The notes under the pieces were generated by a model. The model did not search any database. It was not told where the DNA came from and saw only the letters and a list, made by a program, of their open reading frames with translations. Both the position numbers and the translations under genes were made by a program. Source: Clostridium lentum (GTDB lineage: Bacteria; Bacillota; Clostridia; Clostridiales; Clostridiaceae). Taken from it: a DNA stretch of 64,000 bases. Numbering within the stretch: position 1 is the stretch's first letter; each line of letters opens with the position of its first letter. The stretch covers positions 248,001 to 312,000 of the forward strand of contig NZ_JACOOQ010000001.1 in NCBI RefSeq assembly GCF_014287815.1, in the 5' to 3' direction. Of the stretch, positions 9,140 through 17,044 are shown piece by piece.

Positions 9140-9646
9140 ATGAATAATAAAGAAAAGAATATAGTCTTAATAGGATTAACAGGCTGTGGAAAGACCACTG
9201 TAGGAAAGATGCTTGCACAGAAGATTAATTATGATTTTATAGATATGGATGATTTTATAATTGAGTCCACAGGTAAGACAGTACCTGAACTTTTTGCTGT
9301 AAGTGAAGAATATTTTAGAAGTTGTGAAACAAAGGCTTGCAAAGCTTTAAGTAATAAAAGAAAAACAGTAATAGCTTCCGGTGGTGGTGCTGTTAAAAAG
9401 CAAGAAAATATGAAAGCATTTCATGATAATTCTATAATAATATTTTTAGATAGACCTGTAGATAATATTGTAGGTGATGTTGAGATAAAAAATAGACCAC
9501 TTTTGGTAAATGGCCCAAATATTCTTTATAGATTACATGATGAAAGATATGATTTATATAAAAATCAATGTCATTATAGAGTTGAAAATGATAAAACATT
9601 AGATGAATTGGTTAATACTATAATTACTATAATTAATAATGAATAA
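9140..9646 (+). CDS. aroK: Shikimate kinase
   Basis: A 168-aa P-loop kinase that phosphorylates shikimate at O3. It shows Walker A GLTGCGKTTVGK, the shikimate-binding DMDDFI, the GGGAV loop (ASGGGAVKK) and the lid arginine region KNRPLL. ATG 9140 starts 12 bases after aroE. It is the last gene of the aro operon and is followed by a strong terminator. Confidence 0.93.
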   Translation: MNNKEKNIVLIGLTGCGKTTVGKMLAQKINYDFIDMDDFIIESTGKTVPELFAVSEEYFRSCETKACKALSNKRKTVIASGGGAVKKQENMKAFHDNSIIIFLDRPVDNIVGDVEIKNRPLLVNGPNILYRLHDERYDLYKNQCHYRVENDKTLDELVNTIITIINNE

Positions 9647-9660
9647 AATAAAAAAAATGA

Positions 9661-9696
9661 AATGGAAGCTAATTTGTGAGCTTCCATTAATTTTTT
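9661..9696. terminator. Terminator between aroK and araC-type gene
   Basis: AATGGAAGCT (9661-9670) pairs perfectly with AGCTTCCATT (9679-9688) around 8 bases, followed by AATTTTTT. It ends the aro operon and overlaps the last codons of the convergent regulator gene. Confidence 0.85.
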
Positions 9697-10700
9697 CTTG
9701 CTAATATGGACATTGCTTTTTGCAAAATTTCATTTTCTTCCTTGATTTTTTCAAAATCTTTCTTTAATTCATGAACTTCTTTTAAGGAATTATCAATATT
9801 TATATTAATACAACTAGTACTAGAATCATCAACAAAATTATAATTATTCTTTTTATTATGAAATTCTCTATATTCAGTAGGGGAACAGTTTACTCTGTTA
9901 GTAAAAATATTGGTGAAGTGCGTTGGATTATCATATCCAACTTTTCTTGCAATAGATACTAAAGATTCAGTGCTATTTATAAGCATAAGCTTGGCATCGC
10001 AAATTCTTAAATCAATGGCATAGTTTATTGGAGAAACACCATATTCTTTAGTAAAAGAATGGCTTATATGACCAGTGCTTATATGAAAAACCTCAGAAAG
10101 TTTCTTTAAGGTTATTTTTTCAGTATAATGCTCACTTATATATACAAGTACATCTCTTATAAATGAAGAGTGATTATTTTCAGATGATTCTTCTTCATGA
10201 GGAATTAAATGATAAAGAGTTGAAGTTAATGAAGTGGCTAAAATATCACAAACACCATGAGAAATAGAATTATTATTTAAGCAAAGATTATATATTTCCT
10301 TAAATGTATTTTTTATAAAATCCTCATGAATTCCAGCATTCATTATATGAAATGTTTTATTAGGTAAAAGCATAACATCTTCAGTATTATAAGTAATTTT
10401 GTAATTACCTATAATACATGTCCAAGCATCAGCAGGATAATCTTTATCAGAAGTTATGGAATGAAGAACGCCTTTTTCCATAATAAGAATTTGACCTTTT
10501 TCCAATGTGAATGTATTCATATCTACGGTATACTCAGCTTTTCCATCGGCAATATATACTATTTCAGTAGCATTTTTATGTAAGTGATAATTATATACCC
10601 AACCAGGATTATTAAAATTATGACAAAGTCTTAAAAGTTTTGGTTGTTTATTGTTTTCAAATATATTGTTATCTTTTGGTGTAAAGTCATAAGAAAACAT
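9687..10700 (-). CDS. AraC-family transcriptional regulator
   Basis: The 337-aa protein has an N-terminal cupin-like sensing domain (NYHLHKNATEIVYIADGKAEY, ILIMEKGVLHSI) and a C-terminal double helix-turn-helix. The HTH region (about residues 185-285) includes KITLKKLSEVFHISTGHISHSF and ARKVGYDNPTHFTNIFT. Unusually, it carries an extra C-terminal tail of about 45 residues ending in a predicted coiled coil (HELKKDFEKIKEENEILQ). It is divergent from the YdiN-like transporter at 10986, with a 285-base intergenic region between them. By position it is the likely activator of the quinate/shikimate-type cluster; its effector is unknown. Confidence 0.88.
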   Translation of the reverse strand: MFSYDFTPKDNNIFENNKQPKLLRLCHNFNNPGWVYNYHLHKNATEIVYIADGKAEYTVDMNTFTLEKGQILIMEKGVLHSITSDKDYPADAWTCIIGNYKITYNTEDVMLLPNKTFHIMNAGIHEDFIKNTFKEIYNLCLNNNSISHGVCDILATSLTSTLYHLIPHEEESSENNHSSFIRDVLVYISEHYTEKITLKKLSEVFHISTGHISHSFTKEYGVSPINYAIDLRICDAKLMLINSTESLVSIARKVGYDNPTHFTNIFTNRVNCSPTEYREFHNKKNNYNFVDDSSTSCININIDNSLKEVHELKKDFEKIKEENEILQKAMSILARKN

Positions 10701-10782
10701 AAAAAATACTCTCCTAAATTATTAATTTTCAAGACAATTATATAATTAAACTTCTATATATTACAATAAAATTATGGAAAAA

Positions 10783-10897
10783 AGCAAGATAATATAGCTT
10801 AAAATCATAAAAACCCATTAAAATCGTAGTTAAATCATTAACAAATAGCAAGATAATTTTTTAACAATGTAATATAATTAGTGTTCAAAATTTTGAA
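10783..10897 (+). promoter_or_regulatory. Candidate AraC operator repeats and promoter upstream of the MFS gene
   Basis: AGCAAGATAAT occurs twice as an exact direct repeat, 10783-10793 and 10847-10857, 64 bases apart (about six helical turns). The second copy lies where a -35 box should be for TATAAT at 10873-10878, and no good -35 sequence is present. That layout is typical of AraC-type activators. A perfect 14-base palindrome TTCAAAATTTTGAA (10884-10897) lies near the expected transcript start and could be a second operator. A similar word, AGCAAAGATAAT, occurs at 17003-17014 before the enoate-reductase-like gene. Confidence 0.42.
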
Positions 10898-10985
10898 TTA
10901 ATAATATAATAAATACATAAGATGACAGAAGAATTCTAAAGTAAATTGTTAAAAAATATACATTCAATTGAGAAGGGGAATAAAA

Positions 10986-12179
10986 ATGAAAGAGCAAAAT
11001 AAATCAATGAAAAGTTTGTATCCAACAGCTTTTGTACTATATTTAAGTTTCTTTGTACATGGTTTTGGTGCAGCAATATTATCACAAAATACTAAATCAT
11101 TTCAAGTTTTATGGAATACTGATGCAGCAGGAGTACTTTATGTAATATCTGCATTAGGTATAGGAAGATTAATTACGTATCCTTTTTCAGGAGCAATTTC
11201 AGATAAGTTTGGTAGAAGACTTACTGTTATTATAGGGTGTTTAGTGTATATAGGATTCTTTGGGGGAATATTATTGGCACCAAATACAACAGTAGCTTTC
11301 TTTGTAGCAATATTAGCTGGTGTAGCTAATGGATTCTTAGATTCAGGAGTACTTCCTGCAGTTATGGAAATATTGGTGCAATCATCAGGGCTTGCAAGTA
11401 TTTTATCAAAGTTATGTATAGCAATAGCACAATATATTTTGCCAGTAATGGTTACTTTCTGGGCATCTAATGGATTATGGTTTGGATGGACATTTGTAAT
11501 TTGTATAGTATTATTAGCAATTATATCATTATTATTAACTAAGCTTCCTTTTGCAACTGTAGGAGAAGCTAAAGTAGAAACAGCAGCAGATGTTGTACAA
11601 GTTAAATCTAATTTTTGGATTGAAGGAGTAGCTTTAATTATAATGGGATATACAGCTACAGCAACTTTCCAAGTATTTTTAAATATAAATAAAGATTATG
11701 GAATGACATTCCTAAATATGACAGAAGCAGCAGCAGGTAAGATTGGATCAAACTATGCATTAGGTTCAATATTTGCAGTATTACTAAATGTTGTTTTAGT
11801 TAAATGGATTAAACCAGTTAGAATGATAGTAGTATATCCAGCATTATCATTAGCAACATTATTATGGATGTATTTTGTACCAAGTCCAATAGTAGCGCAA
11901 ATAGGAGGTTTCCTAATTGGTGCAACATGTGCTGGTGGAGTGTTACAATTTTTAGTTTCTGTAATGTCTGACCTTTTCCCAGCTTCAAAAGCTAAAGCTG
12001 TAAGTATGATTATGATAGCAGGTGCATTATGTGCATTCAGTATAACTGCTATAGCAGGAACAGTAACTAGCAAATTTGGTGTTCAATACACATTATTAGT
12101 ATCAGCAGTATTAGCTGTAGTTAGTATAATAGCATCAATAGTAGTTAATATAAGATATAATATGTTAATGAATAAATAA
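10986..12179 (+). CDS. MFS transporter, YdiN-like (putative quinate/shikimate uptake)
   Basis: A 397-aa major facilitator with about 12 hydrophobic segments and the MFS A-motif-like loop SDKFGRRLTVI. From memory it resembles E. coli YdiN (LGIGRLI.SGAISDKFGRR; SVMSDLFPASKAKAVS). YdiN sits beside ydiB, the quinate/shikimate dehydrogenase, and a YdiB-like gene follows here two genes downstream. Substrate is therefore inferred to be quinate, shikimate or a related cyclohexane carboxylate. ATG 10986 follows GAAGGGG by 7 bases; an in-frame TTG at 10968 lacks a ribosome site. It is the first gene of a plus-strand cluster. Confidence 0.85.
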   Translation: MKEQNKSMKSLYPTAFVLYLSFFVHGFGAAILSQNTKSFQVLWNTDAAGVLYVISALGIGRLITYPFSGAISDKFGRRLTVIIGCLVYIGFFGGILLAPNTTVAFFVAILAGVANGFLDSGVLPAVMEILVQSSGLASILSKLCIAIAQYILPVMVTFWASNGLWFGWTFVICIVLLAIISLLLTKLPFATVGEAKVETAADVVQVKSNFWIEGVALIIMGYTATATFQVFLNINKDYGMTFLNMTEAAAGKIGSNYALGSIFAVLLNVVLVKWIKPVRMIVVYPALSLATLLWMYFVPSPIVAQIGGFLIGATCAGGVLQFLVSVMSDLFPASKAKAVSMIMIAGALCAFSITAIAGTVTSKFGVQYTLLVSAVLAVVSIIASIVVNIRYNMLMNK

Positions 12180-12192
12180 AAAAGATTGAAAT

Positions 12193-12230
12193 TTCACTTC
12201 CTTATGATAATCTTAAGGAAGTTGAATTTT
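12193..12230 (+). terminator. Possible terminator or attenuator between MFS gene and aroQ-like gene
   Basis: ACTTCCTTA (12196-12204) pairs with TAAGGAAGT (12214-12222), with an outer TTC/GAA extension and a short TTTT. The weak T-run suggests partial readthrough. Confidence 0.45.
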
Positions 12231-12276
12231 TAGATAAAACACAAAGTATATATAGACAAAGAGAGGATGAATTATA

Positions 12277-12726
12277 GTGAAAAAAGTAATGTTATTACAT
12301 GGTGTTAATCATAATATGTTTGGTAAAAGAGATCCAAAGCAATATGGAACAATAACTTTAGATGGAATTAATAAAAAAGTTGATGATTTAGCAAAGGAAT
12401 TAGATATAGAAGTTACAAACTTCCAAACTAATAATGAAGGTGAATTTGTTGATAAAATTCATGAAGCATATTTAGAAGGATATGATGGAGTTATGTTAAA
12501 TGCTGGTGCATGGACTCATTATAGCCATGCTATAGGAGATGCACTTAGAATGTTAGAGTGCCCAGTTATTGAATTACACATGTCAAATGTACATGCTAGA
12601 GAAGAATTCAGACATCACTCAGTTATATCACCAATAGCTTCAGGAATAATAGTTGGTCTTGGTTCATCAGTTTACACTTTAGGACTAAGAGCTTTTGATG
12701 ATATATTTAGAGGAAATAATGACTAA
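12277..12726 (+). CDS. aroQ: Type II 3-dehydroquinate dehydratase, divergent subfamily
   Basis: The 149-aa protein has the type II dehydroquinase fold and interconverts 3-dehydroquinate and 3-dehydroshikimate. Catalytic and binding residues fall at the canonical M. tuberculosis numbers: R18, Y23, N75, H81, H101, R108 and R112. The usual NGPNLNLLG opening is replaced by HGVNHNMFG, and NPGAYTH by NAGAWTH, which marks a distinct subfamily. It sits between the MFS transporter and ydiB rather than in the biosynthetic operon, which has no aroQ/aroD. GTG 12277 follows GAGAGGA by 9 bases. A catabolic role is likely, but it may also serve biosynthesis. Confidence 0.88.
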   Translation: MKKVMLLHGVNHNMFGKRDPKQYGTITLDGINKKVDDLAKELDIEVTNFQTNNEGEFVDKIHEAYLEGYDGVMLNAGAWTHYSHAIGDALRMLECPVIELHMSNVHAREEFRHHSVISPIASGIIVGLGSSVYTLGLRAFDDIFRGNND

Positions 12727-12767
12727 TTAAATTTATTTAATACTTTTATATTAAGGAGATTAAAGTA

Positions 12768-13637
12768 ATGGAAAAGAGAATTACAGGACATACTGAGTTA
12801 ATAGGACTTATGGCTTATCCAATACGTCATTCAAGTTCACCAGTAATGCATAATGCAGCATTTGCTAAATTAGGATTAGATTATGCATACTTAGCATTTG
12901 AAGTAGATAATGATTCTTTAGAAGGGGCTGTTCAAGGAATAAGATCTTTAAAATTAGTTGGATCTAATGTTTCTATGCCAAATAAGACAGTTGTACACAA
13001 ATATTTAGATAAATTATCTCCAGCAGCTGAAATGTGTGGTGCTGTTAATACAATAGTAAATGAAGATGGTGTATTAACTGGTCATATAACAGATGGTACA
13101 GGATATATGATGTCTTTAAAAGATAATGGTGTAGATGTTATTGGTAAGAAAATGACAATAGTAGGAGCAGGGGGAGCTGCTACTGCAATAGAAATACAAG
13201 CAGCTTTAGATGGAGTTGCAGAAATTTCTATATTTAATAGAAAAGATGAATTTTGGGCAAACGCAGAAGAAACTGTAAGAAAAATCAATGAAAAAACTAA
13301 TTGTAAAGCACAATTATTTGATTTAGCAGATTTAGATAAGTTAAAAGAAGAAATAGCAAGCAGCTATCTTTTCACTAATGCTACAGGGATGGGAATGAAG
13401 CCGTTAGAAGGACAAACTTATATTCCAGATAAATCATTCTTAAGACCAGATCTTATTGTTTCAGATGTTGTTTACTATCCAAGAGAAACTGAATTGTTAA
13501 GAATGGCTAAAGAAGTTGGATGTAAAACTATGAATGGTATTGGTATGATGTTATTCCAAGGAGCTGCAGCATTTAAGATGTGGACAGGAGAAGACATGCC
13601 AATAGAATATATGAAAGAAAAACTAGATATTAAATAA
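12768..13637 (+). CDS. ydiB: Quinate/shikimate dehydrogenase, YdiB type
   Basis: The 289-aa protein resembles E. coli YdiB along its length: LIGLMAYPIRHS.SP, FEVDND, VSMPNK, GAVNTIVN, FNRKDEF, TNATGMGMKPLE and a C-terminal WTGEDMPIEYMK. Catalytic K73 and D109 are retained, as is the dinucleotide loop GAGGAATAI. YdiB oxidises quinate as well as shikimate and can use NAD or NADP. This is the second shikimate dehydrogenase homologue in the window (the other is aroE at 8315). Its pairing with a dehydroquinase and a YdiN-like transporter points to quinate/shikimate metabolism. It starts 41 bases after the aroQ-like gene with an AAGGAG site. Confidence 0.9.
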   Translation: MEKRITGHTELIGLMAYPIRHSSSPVMHNAAFAKLGLDYAYLAFEVDNDSLEGAVQGIRSLKLVGSNVSMPNKTVVHKYLDKLSPAAEMCGAVNTIVNEDGVLTGHITDGTGYMMSLKDNGVDVIGKKMTIVGAGGAATAIEIQAALDGVAEISIFNRKDEFWANAEETVRKINEKTNCKAQLFDLADLDKLKEEIASSYLFTNATGMGMKPLEGQTYIPDKSFLRPDLIVSDVVYYPRETELLRMAKEVGCKTMNGIGMMLFQGAAAFKMWTGEDMPIEYMKEKLDIK

Positions 13638-13647
13638 TAATGTTTAG

Positions 13648-13698
13648 AAGGGTTGTTATTAAACTGACTTTTTTAGGAAGTTTTTTTTAACAACTCTT
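13648..13698 (+). terminator. Possible terminator after ydiB
   Basis: AAGGGTTGTTA (13648-13658) pairs with TAACAACTCTT (13688-13698) with one G-U pair. The loop is long (29 bases) and itself T-rich; the stem ends in TT before the next promoter. Confidence 0.45.
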
Positions 13699-13728
13699 TT
13701 GTCAATGAATGAAATAATATGGTAATAT
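13699..13728 (+). promoter_or_regulatory. Candidate promoter of the TRAP transporter genes
   Basis: TTGTCA (13699-13704), an 18-base spacer and TAATAT (13723-13728) lie 32 bases before dctQ. This suggests that the TRAP genes can be transcribed separately from the MFS-aroQ-ydiB genes. Confidence 0.45.
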
Positions 13729-13759
13729 TACAAAAGAAAAGTAAAGGAGAATAACAGTT

Positions 13760-14239
13760 ATGAAGATAATTAAATGGTTAGATGATAACTTTGAAGAGTT
13801 TATTCTAGTTATTCTTTTATTAGCTATGACTTTAATAATGGGTATACAGGTATTTACTAGATATTTATTAGGTAATTCATTAGCTTGGTCGGAAGAAATA
13901 ACTAGATATTTATTTATATGGTCAGGGTTCATTAGTGTAAGTTATTGCACAAAAAAATGTATATCTATAAAAATAGAACAATTTATATCTATCTTTCCTA
14001 AGAGAGGAAAAGCAATGATTAAGTTAGTAAATCATACAATAGAAATAATATTTTTCTTATTTTTAATTCCATATGCTTATCTTTATTTAAAATCAGCCGT
14101 AGTTAGTGGACAAACAAGTCCTGCTTGTGGTATTCCAATGTATTATATACAGGCTGCACCATTATTTAGTTTTATACTAGTCTCTATAAGGATTATACAA
14201 AGATGGATAGAAGAATTAAAATTTATTAGGGAGGTTTAG
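13760..14239 (+). CDS. TRAP transporter small membrane subunit (DctQ type)
   Basis: The 159-aa protein has four hydrophobic segments and the DctQ signature around the second (QVFTRYLLGNSLAWSEEITRY, then a Trp-Ser-Gly stretch). It is the small permease subunit of a sodium-driven TRAP carrier for carboxylates. An AAAGGAGA ribosome site precedes ATG 13760. It is followed 3 bases later by the large subunit and then by the binding protein, a complete three-component system. By context the cargo may be quinate, shikimate or a similar hydroxylated carboxylate. Confidence 0.92.
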   Translation: MKIIKWLDDNFEEFILVILLLAMTLIMGIQVFTRYLLGNSLAWSEEITRYLFIWSGFISVSYCTKKCISIKIEQFISIFPKRGKAMIKLVNHTIEIIFFLFLIPYAYLYLKSAVVSGQTSPACGIPMYYIQAAPLFSFILVSIRIIQRWIEELKFIREV

Positions 14240-14242
14240 TAT

Positions 14243-15532
14243 ATGATGACAGGGGTTATATTTTTAATATTCTTTATATGTTTGATGATAGCAATACCAA
14301 TATCAATATCTTTAGGAATTGTATCAATATTACCAGGTATACTAGATTCTTCATTTACAGTAAGTGCTAAGTATATAGTTAGATCTATGTTTGGAGGTTT
14401 GGATAGCTTTCCTCTTTTAGCAGTGCCAATGTTTATATTCTCTGGAATATTGATGGCTAGAGGAGGAATATCAAAAAGGCTTTTTAATGTTTTTTCTTAT
14501 TTTTTAGGAAAATTTACGGCAGGTATTCCATGTGCAGTAATTGTAACCTGCTTATTTTATGGTGCCATATCAGGCTCAGCACCTGCAACAGTAGCAGCTG
14601 TTGGAAGTATGACTATTCCGTTTTTGTGTGAACTTGGGTATGATAAAAAATTTGCTACAGCTATTGTTGCAGTGGCAGGAGGGTTAGGGGTTATTATTCC
14701 ACCTAGTATACCATTTATAATGTATGGGACAACAACAGGAGAATCTGTAAGTGATTTATTTATGGCAGGAATAATTCCAGGAGTAATTATTGCAGCTTTA
14801 TTAATGATATATTCAATTGTATATTGTAATAAGTATGGAGAAGATAGAGAAAAAATTAATAAGGTAACAGGTGAATTAAGAAAAAATGGTTTGTTTAAGT
14901 TATTAAAGGAAAGCTTTTTTGCTTTATTATCACCTATAATTATTTTAGGATGTATTTATTCTGGAGTGGCTTCACCAACAGAAGCAGCTGTTATATCTGT
15001 ATTTTATGCATTAATTCTTAGTGTTTTTATATATAAAAGTATTGAGATTAAAGAGATATTTGATGTTTGTGTTGAAACCATAAGGACTTTTGCACCAATA
15101 TTATTTATTTTAGCAACATCAGTTGCTTTTTCAAGAGTTTTAACATTAATGCAGGTGCCACAGATTGTAAGTGAATGGATATTAACTAATTTTAGTAATA
15201 AAATAATTATATTATTAGTTATAAATTTAGTGTTATTGGCAGTTGGAATGGTTATGGACACCACTCCAGCAATTCTTATATTAACACCTATATTATTACC
15301 AATAGTTACCGCTATAGGTGTAAATCCAATTCAATTTGGAGTAATTATGATTGTAAATTTAGCTATAGGTTTTATTACACCACCAATAGGAATTAATCTT
15401 TTTGTGGCAAGCTCCTTAACTGATGTGCCAGTTATGGATATAGCTAAAAAATCTATTCCTATGATTATTTGTTTCTTAATTGCATTATTATTATTTACAT
15501 TTATACCATCAATAAGTTTAATGCTGTTATAA
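14243..15532 (+). CDS. dctM: TRAP transporter large permease subunit (DctM type)
   Basis: A 429-aa membrane protein with about 12 hydrophobic segments and DctM motifs (GAISGSAPATVAAVGSMTIP, GGLGVIIPPSIPFIMYG, SPTEAAVISVFYAL, GFITPPIGINLFVAS). It forms the translocation channel with the DctQ-like subunit. AGGGAGG lies 8 bases before ATG 14243. Length is typical. It sits 15 bases before the binding-protein gene. Confidence 0.94.
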   Translation: MMTGVIFLIFFICLMIAIPISISLGIVSILPGILDSSFTVSAKYIVRSMFGGLDSFPLLAVPMFIFSGILMARGGISKRLFNVFSYFLGKFTAGIPCAVIVTCLFYGAISGSAPATVAAVGSMTIPFLCELGYDKKFATAIVAVAGGLGVIIPPSIPFIMYGTTTGESVSDLFMAGIIPGVIIAALLMIYSIVYCNKYGEDREKINKVTGELRKNGLFKLLKESFFALLSPIIILGCIYSGVASPTEAAVISVFYALILSVFIYKSIEIKEIFDVCVETIRTFAPILFILATSVAFSRVLTLMQVPQIVSEWILTNFSNKIIILLVINLVLLAVGMVMDTTPAILILTPILLPIVTAIGVNPIQFGVIMIVNLAIGFITPPIGINLFVASSLTDVPVMDIAKKSIPMIICFLIALLLFTFIPSISLMLL

Positions 15533-15547
15533 AAATGGAGGTATGTC

Positions 15548-16561
15548 ATGAGGAAAAGAAGCAAAAGAAAAATATTATGTTTTTCACTTGGAATGATACT
15601 AACTATATGTTTAACAGGATGCAGTATAGCATCAAAAGATGAACAGGTACAAACATATGCATGGCCAATTGCTACAGCAAGCCCGGAAGACACTGTAACG
15701 CAGATATTAGCAGAAAAATTTGCGGAAGAAGTAGATAGGCTTAGTGAAGGAAAAATGCGTATAGAAGTATATTCTAATAGTATATTAGGTGGAGATAGAG
15801 AACTTTTAGAAAGTTGCAAGGATGGAGATATCCCCTTTGTAGTTCAAAATACAGCACCACAGGTTTCTTTTATTAAAGAAGCAGCAATATTTGATTTACC
15901 TTGTGCATTTTCAGATATCAGTGAAGTTAGAAGCGTAGTTGATAATAAGGAGTTTTTATCAATTATGAAGAAGGCTTATAGAAATTCAGGGTATGAACTT
16001 ATGGGATATGCTGATCAAGGTTTCAGAGTTATGTCTACTAATAAGCTCATAGAAGATATAAGTGATTTTAAGGGTCAAAAGATTAGAACAATGGAAAATA
16101 CTAATCATATAGAGTTTTGGAAGGCTATAAGAGCAAGTGCTACACCAATGACTTTCAGTGAAGTTTATATAGGACTTCAACAAAATACTATAGATGCACA
16201 AGAAAATCCTTATGAAGTAATTGTATCTAATAAATTGTATGAGCAACAGAAATATATTGTTGAAACCAATCATTTAGCACATTTAATATCATTAATAGTT
16301 AGTGAAGAGTTTTATAAAGAATTAACTAAAGAGCAAAGGGAAATAATAGATGCTGCATCGGAAGCAGCTATTAAATATGCAAGAGAAGCTTCCGATGTAA
16401 GAGTATCTGAAAAAATAGATGTTATTAAAGAGAGTGGAACAGAGATAATAAAAGTTTCTGATGAGCTAAGAAATAAAATGCTAAATGCCAGTGAAGAAAT
16501 TTATAATAGTATTAGAAATATAGTTGGTGGTGAATTAGTAGATTTATATATTGAGAAATAG
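15548..16561 (+). CDS. dctP: TRAP transporter substrate-binding lipoprotein (DctP type)
   Basis: The 337-aa protein has a lipoprotein signal peptide (lipobox LTGC, acylated Cys25) and a DctP fold. Typical features are ATASPEDTVTQILAEKFAEEV, GGDRELLESCKDGDI, the arginine region QKIRTMEN that usually binds the carboxylate, and DAQENPYEVIVSNKLYE. It should be tethered to the outer face of the membrane and deliver ligand to DctQM. GGAGG precedes ATG 15548. The cargo cannot be read from sequence; the neighbours suggest a cyclic hydroxy acid. Confidence 0.92.
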   Translation: MRKRSKRKILCFSLGMILTICLTGCSIASKDEQVQTYAWPIATASPEDTVTQILAEKFAEEVDRLSEGKMRIEVYSNSILGGDRELLESCKDGDIPFVVQNTAPQVSFIKEAAIFDLPCAFSDISEVRSVVDNKEFLSIMKKAYRNSGYELMGYADQGFRVMSTNKLIEDISDFKGQKIRTMENTNHIEFWKAIRASATPMTFSEVYIGLQQNTIDAQENPYEVIVSNKLYEQQKYIVETNHLAHLISLIVSEEFYKELTKEQREIIDAASEAAIKYAREASDVRVSEKIDVIKESGTEIIKVSDELRNKMLNASEEIYNSIRNIVGGELVDLYIEK

Positions 16562-16757
16562 TTTTTATAAATATTAAAAATATTTATAAAAAGAGAAGAT
16601 TGAAAAAAAGAAAAATTAAATTTTTAACATATAAATTAATAATAAATGCATTAAATTCTAAATGATTAAAAAAATGTAAGAAGAATAATGATAGTAATAT
16701 CATATAGAAAATATTTATTAAAATATATAAAAAAAAATATATTTTAACTTGAAAAAG

Positions 16758-16790
16758 GGGAGTGGTAAGTTTTAGCTACTCCTATTTTTA
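16758..16790 (+). terminator. Terminator of the TRAP operon
   Basis: GGAGTGGT (16759-16766) pairs with GCTACTCC (16775-16782), including two G-U pairs, around an 8-base loop, then ATTTTTA. It lies about 200 bases after dctP. Confidence 0.65.
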
Positions 16791-16930
16791 TTGTTATTAT
16801 AAGAATAAAATGAAATTGGAAATTTATAGACAAAAATTAGGTGTTAATAAGTAATCTATAGAATATATCTATAAATAATGTGCTTAATATCAATTGGAAT
16901 AGTGATGAAAGGTACAATATAATAAATATA

Positions 16931-16948
16931 ACGTTAAATAATTAACGT
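16931..16948. promoter_or_regulatory. Candidate operator palindrome upstream of ene-reductase gene
   Basis: ACGTTAA-ATAA-TTAACGT is a perfect inverted repeat with 7-base arms, the only CG-containing palindrome in this gap. It lies about 100 bases before ATG 17045. The LysR-type regulator encoded downstream is one candidate binder, although the spacing is not the classic T-N11-A. Confidence 0.35.
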
Positions 16949-17044
16949 GATTAAAATAACAATTATTTCAATGAAGAAATTAATGATTTAGCAATATTTA
17001 TAAGCAAAGATAATGATAAATAAATTTATAGTTAGGAGATATAT

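Larger units (their letters stand above)
16562..17044. other. Intergenic region with terminator and palindrome before the ene-reductase gene
   Basis: This 483-base AT-rich gap has no credible ORF. It holds a terminator (16758-16790), an 18-base palindrome (16931-16948) and, at 17003-17014, a near copy of the AGCAAGATAAT word seen before the MFS gene. I could not place a convincing -10/-35 pair. Confidence 0.5.
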
